Of a stretch of 64,000 bases of DNA, positions 60,928-64,000 are shown piece after piece. The stretch lies in NCBI GenBank assembly GCA_913060555.1, contig CAJXRS010000002.1, positions 1 through 64,000 on the forward strand, read 5' to 3'. The notes under the pieces are model-generated. The model saw only the letters and a program-made list of their open reading frames with translations. It did no database searches and had not been told where the DNA came from. Position 1 is the stretch's first letter; each line of letters starts with the position of its first letter. Both the position numbers and the translations under genes were made by a program. The stretch comes from an uncultured Gammaproteobacteria bacterium (GTDB taxonomy: Bacteria > Pseudomonadota > Gammaproteobacteria > Pseudomonadales > Porticoccaceae).

Positions 60928-61758
60928 GTGCACTACGGAAAACTGACTTTCATCGGTGGCGGCAACATGGCCGCCAGCCTGATCGGTGGGCTGATCGCAC
61001 AGGGCTATCCGGCCGCGCGAATCACCGCCTGCGATCCTTCCGCGGAGGCTCGCCAGCGGCTGCTGGCGGAGTTTGGTATCCAGACCTCCGACGACAATGC
61101 ACGCTCGGCGGCGGCCGCGGAGATCCTGGTGCTGGCGGTCAAGCCGCAGGCCATGGCCGACGTGGCGCGCGGCTTGGTGCCGGCGCTCGGGCAGCGGCCG
61201 CTGGTCATCTCGATCGCCGCCGGAATTCCGCTGGCGGCGCTCAACCGTTGGTTGGGTGGGGGTGTTCCCCTGGTGCGATGCATGCCCAACACCCCGGCGC
61301 TGGTGCGCGCCGGCATTACCGGTCTGTACGCGGACCCCGGGGTTGACCCGGCCCAGCGTCAGGTCGCCGAGCGGATCCTGGCTGCGGCGGGAGCGACCCT
61401 CTGGGTCGCGGAGGAGGCGGACCTCGATGCGGTCACCGCCGTTTCCGGCAGTGGTCCGGCGTACTTCTTTCTGGTGATGGAGGTGATGATGGCGGCGGCG
61501 GAACGCCTGGGTCTGCAGCCCGAGGTGGCGCGTGAGTTGACCCTGCATACTGCCCTGGGTGCAGCGCGCATGACCATAGAGAGCGACGTCGGCGTCGCCG
61601 AGTTGCGCCGGCGGGTCACCTCGCCCGGCGGCACCACGGAGGCGGCGATCCGGGTGCTCGAGTCCGGCGAGCTGGAGCGCCTCTTCGCCGCGGCGATTTT
61701 CGCCGCCCGCGACCGCGCCGCGGAAATGGGCGCGGCCCTGGGCGGGCCGACGCCGTGA
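60928..61758 (+). CDS. proC: Pyrroline-5-carboxylate reductase
   Basis: LTFIGGGNMAASLIGGLI, VRCMPNTPALVRAGITGLYA, TAVSGSGPAYFFLVME, VTSPGGTTEAAI. Confidence 0.96.
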   Translation: MHYGKLTFIGGGNMAASLIGGLIAQGYPAARITACDPSAEARQRLLAEFGIQTSDDNARSAAAAEILVLAVKPQAMADVARGLVPALGQRPLVISIAAGIPLAALNRWLGGGVPLVRCMPNTPALVRAGITGLYADPGVDPAQRQVAERILAAAGATLWVAEEADLDAVTAVSGSGPAYFFLVMEVMMAAAERLGLQPEVARELTLHTALGAARMTIESDVGVAELRRRVTSPGGTTEAAIRVLESGELERLFAAAIFAARDRAAEMGAALGGPTP

Positions 61759-62339
61759 TGACGCTGCTGCAATTGGCGGTGTACGGGATCCAGTTCGGGT
61801 TCGGCCTGCTGGTATTTCTGTTTCTGTTGCGCTTCCTGCTCCAGCTGGCCCGGGCGCACTTCCATAACCCGATCTCGCAAACCATCTACCGGGCCACCCG
61901 GGTTCCGGTCGAGGCGCTCGCCAGGGTGGCGCCCTCCATGGGCCGTTTCAATACCGCGAGCCTGTTATTGGCCCTGTGCTGTGAATGGCTCGCCATCGCC
62001 GCCACCCTGACGCTGGCCGGGGTAGAGTTGCCGGGGGTGCGTCTGCTGATCTGGGGCGCGCTGGGTGCCGCGGCCCTGGTGGTCAATTTTTACTTCTACG
62101 GCATTTTCGTGCTGGTCATTCTCAGCTGGATCGCGCCCCACACCGGCCATCCGGCGGCGGCCCTCCTGGCCCAGTTGGTGGAGCCGGTGATGGCGCCGGC
62201 TCGCCGCCTGCTGCCGCCGCTCGGCGGTCTCGATCTCTCGCCCATGCTGGTGCTGTTCGCGCTCGGGGGGCTGCGCATTCTGCTGCGCAATCTGGCCGTC
62301 GGTAGCGGACTGATCGGCGGCGCGGTGCCGGGCCTTTGA
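61755..62339 (+). CDS. yggT: YggT family membrane protein
   Basis: Two YGGT repeats (FLFLLRFLLQLARAHFHNPISQTIYRATRVPVEALARVAPS; LSWIAPHTGHPAAALLAQLVEPVMAPARRLLPPLGGLDLSPM). Confidence 0.93.
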   Translation: MMTLLQLAVYGIQFGFGLLVFLFLLRFLLQLARAHFHNPISQTIYRATRVPVEALARVAPSMGRFNTASLLLALCCEWLAIAATLTLAGVELPGVRLLIWGALGAAALVVNFYFYGIFVLVILSWIAPHTGHPAAALLAQLVEPVMAPARRLLPPLGGLDLSPMLVLFALGGLRILLRNLAVGSGLIGGAVPGL

Positions 62340-62644
62340 ACGATCCCGACGACGCCGCTCCGTACCGCTGGCGCGGCGACGCCCTGGTGTTGCACTGCCG
62401 GGTGCAGACTAATGCCCGACACGACGGCTTTGCCGGTCTGCGCGGCGCGCGCTTGAAGCTCTGTCTGGCGGCGCCGCCGGTTGAAGGCAAGGCCAATGCG
62501 CGGGCTATCGCCTTCCTGGCGAAGGCTTTCCGAGTGCCCAGATCGCGCGTCCAGCTGGTGCGCGGTGCCGGCAGCAGCGACAAGGTCTTCGTGATCTCGG
62601 CGCCTGCGGTCATGCCCGACGCAGTGGCCGCGGCCGGGTGCTGA
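62336..62644 (+). CDS. yggU: DUF167/YggU family protein (TTG start)
   Basis: [61 protein letters not shown]. Confidence 0.9.
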   Translation: MNDPDDAAPYRWRGDALVLHCRVQTNARHDGFAGLRGARLKLCLAAPPVEGKANARAIAFLAKAFRVPRSRVQLVRGAGSSDKVFVISAPAVMPDAVAAAGC

Positions 62645-62709
62645 AACGGACGGCTTGCCCAGGCGAGGCCAGCTCTTTAGACTCTCGCCGGTCAAAGAGT
62701 CCAGTTTCC

Positions 62710-63858
62710 ATGCCAGACAGCTTTCCACCGGGTTCCGCCGGTCTGGTCGTCCCCGAAGTCCACCGTTTCGATTCGCCTCTCGAGCTCAGCTGCGGCCGTT
62801 CCCTGCCGGCGTTCGAGTTGGTGGTGGAGACCTATGGCGAGCTCAATGCGGCGCGCAGCAACGCCGTGTTGATCTGCCATGCGCTCAGCGGCCATCACCA
62901 CGCGGCGGGCTTTCATGGTTCCGAGGACGCCCGGCCCGGGTGGTGGGACCACTATATCGGTCCCGGTAAGCCGATCGACACCGAGACTTTCTATGTGGTG
63001 TGTCTCAATAATATCGGCGGCTGCCACGGCAGCACTGGGCCGCGGAGCCTGAACCCGGAAACCGGCAGGCCCTGGGGCAAGCATTTTCCGCCGCTGCGGG
63101 TTCGTGACTGGGTGAAGTCTCAGGCATTGCTCGCCGATCGCCTGGGTATCGAGCAGTGGGCCGCGGTGGTCGGCGGCAGCCTGGGCGGCATGAACGCCAT
63201 GCGCTGGGCGGTGGAGCACCCGGAGCGGGTGCGCCATTGCCTGGTGATCGCCTCGGCGATGAAGTTGACCGCGCAGAATATTGCTTTCAACGAGATTGCC
63301 CGGCGCGCGATCCGCTCGGATCCGGATTTCCGCGACGGCGATTTCGCCGAGCAGGGGGTGGTGCCCCGCAATGGCCTGGCACTGGCGCGCATGGTTGGGC
63401 ATGTCACCTATCTGTCCGATGCACTGATGGGGCTGCGCTTCGGGCGCGAACTGCGTTCCGGCTCGCTGCAGCGCGGCTTCGAGGCGCCGGTGCAGTTCGC
63501 GGTAGAGAGCTACCTGCACCACCAGGGCGAAAAGTTCGCGGAAGACTTTGACGCCAACACCTACATCCTGATTACCAAGATGTTGGATTACTTCGATTTC
63601 GCCCGAGACTATGGCGATGATCCGGTGCGCGCCTTTTCCCGCGCCCAGGCCCGCTTCCTGGTGGTCGCCTTTTCCAGCGACTGGCGGTTCGCACCGGAGC
63701 GATCCCGGGAGATCGTCCGGGCGCTGGTGGCAGCCAATCGAGACGTCAGCCATGCCTGTATCGAATCGGATATGGGGCATGATGCCTTTCTCTTGCCCAA
63801 TTCCCGTTATGAGGCCTTGTTCCGCGCCTATATGGGACGGGTGGCGGGGACTTGCTGA
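62710..63858 (+). CDS. metX: Homoserine O-acyltransferase (MetX)
   Basis: alpha/beta hydrolase; [33 protein letters not shown]; followed by metW. Confidence 0.94.
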   Translation: MPDSFPPGSAGLVVPEVHRFDSPLELSCGRSLPAFELVVETYGELNAARSNAVLICHALSGHHHAAGFHGSEDARPGWWDHYIGPGKPIDTETFYVVCLNNIGGCHGSTGPRSLNPETGRPWGKHFPPLRVRDWVKSQALLADRLGIEQWAAVVGGSLGGMNAMRWAVEHPERVRHCLVIASAMKLTAQNIAFNEIARRAIRSDPDFRDGDFAEQGVVPRNGLALARMVGHVTYLSDALMGLRFGRELRSGSLQRGFEAPVQFAVESYLHHQGEKFAEDFDANTYILITKMLDYFDFARDYGDDPVRAFSRAQARFLVVAFSSDWRFAPERSREIVRALVAANRDVSHACIESDMGHDAFLLPNSRYEALFRAYMGRVAGTC

Positions 63859-64000
63859 TGCTGCGCGTTGACTTGGCTATCGTGCAGTGCTGGGTCAGGC
63901 CGGGGAGCCGGGTGCTGGACCTGGGCTGTGGCGACGGCACCCTGCTCGAGGTGCTGCGCGACAGTCGTGATATCGAGGGTTATGGCATCGAGATCGACGC
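63858..64000 (+). CDS. metW: Methionine biosynthesis protein MetW (truncated by window end)
   Basis: [50 protein letters not shown] overlaps metX stop (TGATG). Confidence 0.9.
   Translation, partial: MLRVDLAIVQCWVRPGSRVLDLGCGDGTLLEVLRDSRDIEGYGIEID

Overview
High-GC chromosomal window, most likely from a gammaproteobacterium (pilGHIJK-chp next to gshB; pilT/pilU-yggS-proC-yggT-yggU-metX-metW; def-fmt-rsmB-trkA-trkH). All calls come from reading the sequence and the supplied ORF track; no searches were run. Main blocks: (i) methyl-cycle operon sahR-like/metK/ahcY/metF with a near-perfect 22-bp palindromic operator candidate; (ii) housekeeping genes (rsmE, GNAT-nitrilase fusion, aroE, hemF, tsaC, dprA, LysM, def, fmt, rsmB, trkA, trkH); (iii) a small accessory patch with a frameshifted IS66-type transposase remnant and a macro-domain protein; (iv) purU, an FNR/2Fe-2S ferredoxin pair, a SirB1-like gene, a DDN-type reductase, a class III ADH and a FlgO-like lipoprotein pair; (v) a tightly packed six-gene unit (27404-38329): ThDP enzyme, two divergent citrate-synthase-like proteins, TonB-dependent receptor, periplasmic binding protein and a giant HK-REC-Hpt-REC-GGDEF-EAL hybrid. 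Unit (v) is the best candidate for an undescribed system; (vi) acyl-CoA dehydrogenase/ligase genes; (vii) a complete Pil-Chp chemosensory cluster; (viii) gshB-tonB-algH-ruvX, pilU/pilT and the proC-metX-metW end. A further observation is three different short tandem repeats that each carry TGA and sit on the 3' ends of genes. No CRISPR, rRNA or convincing tRNA was seen.
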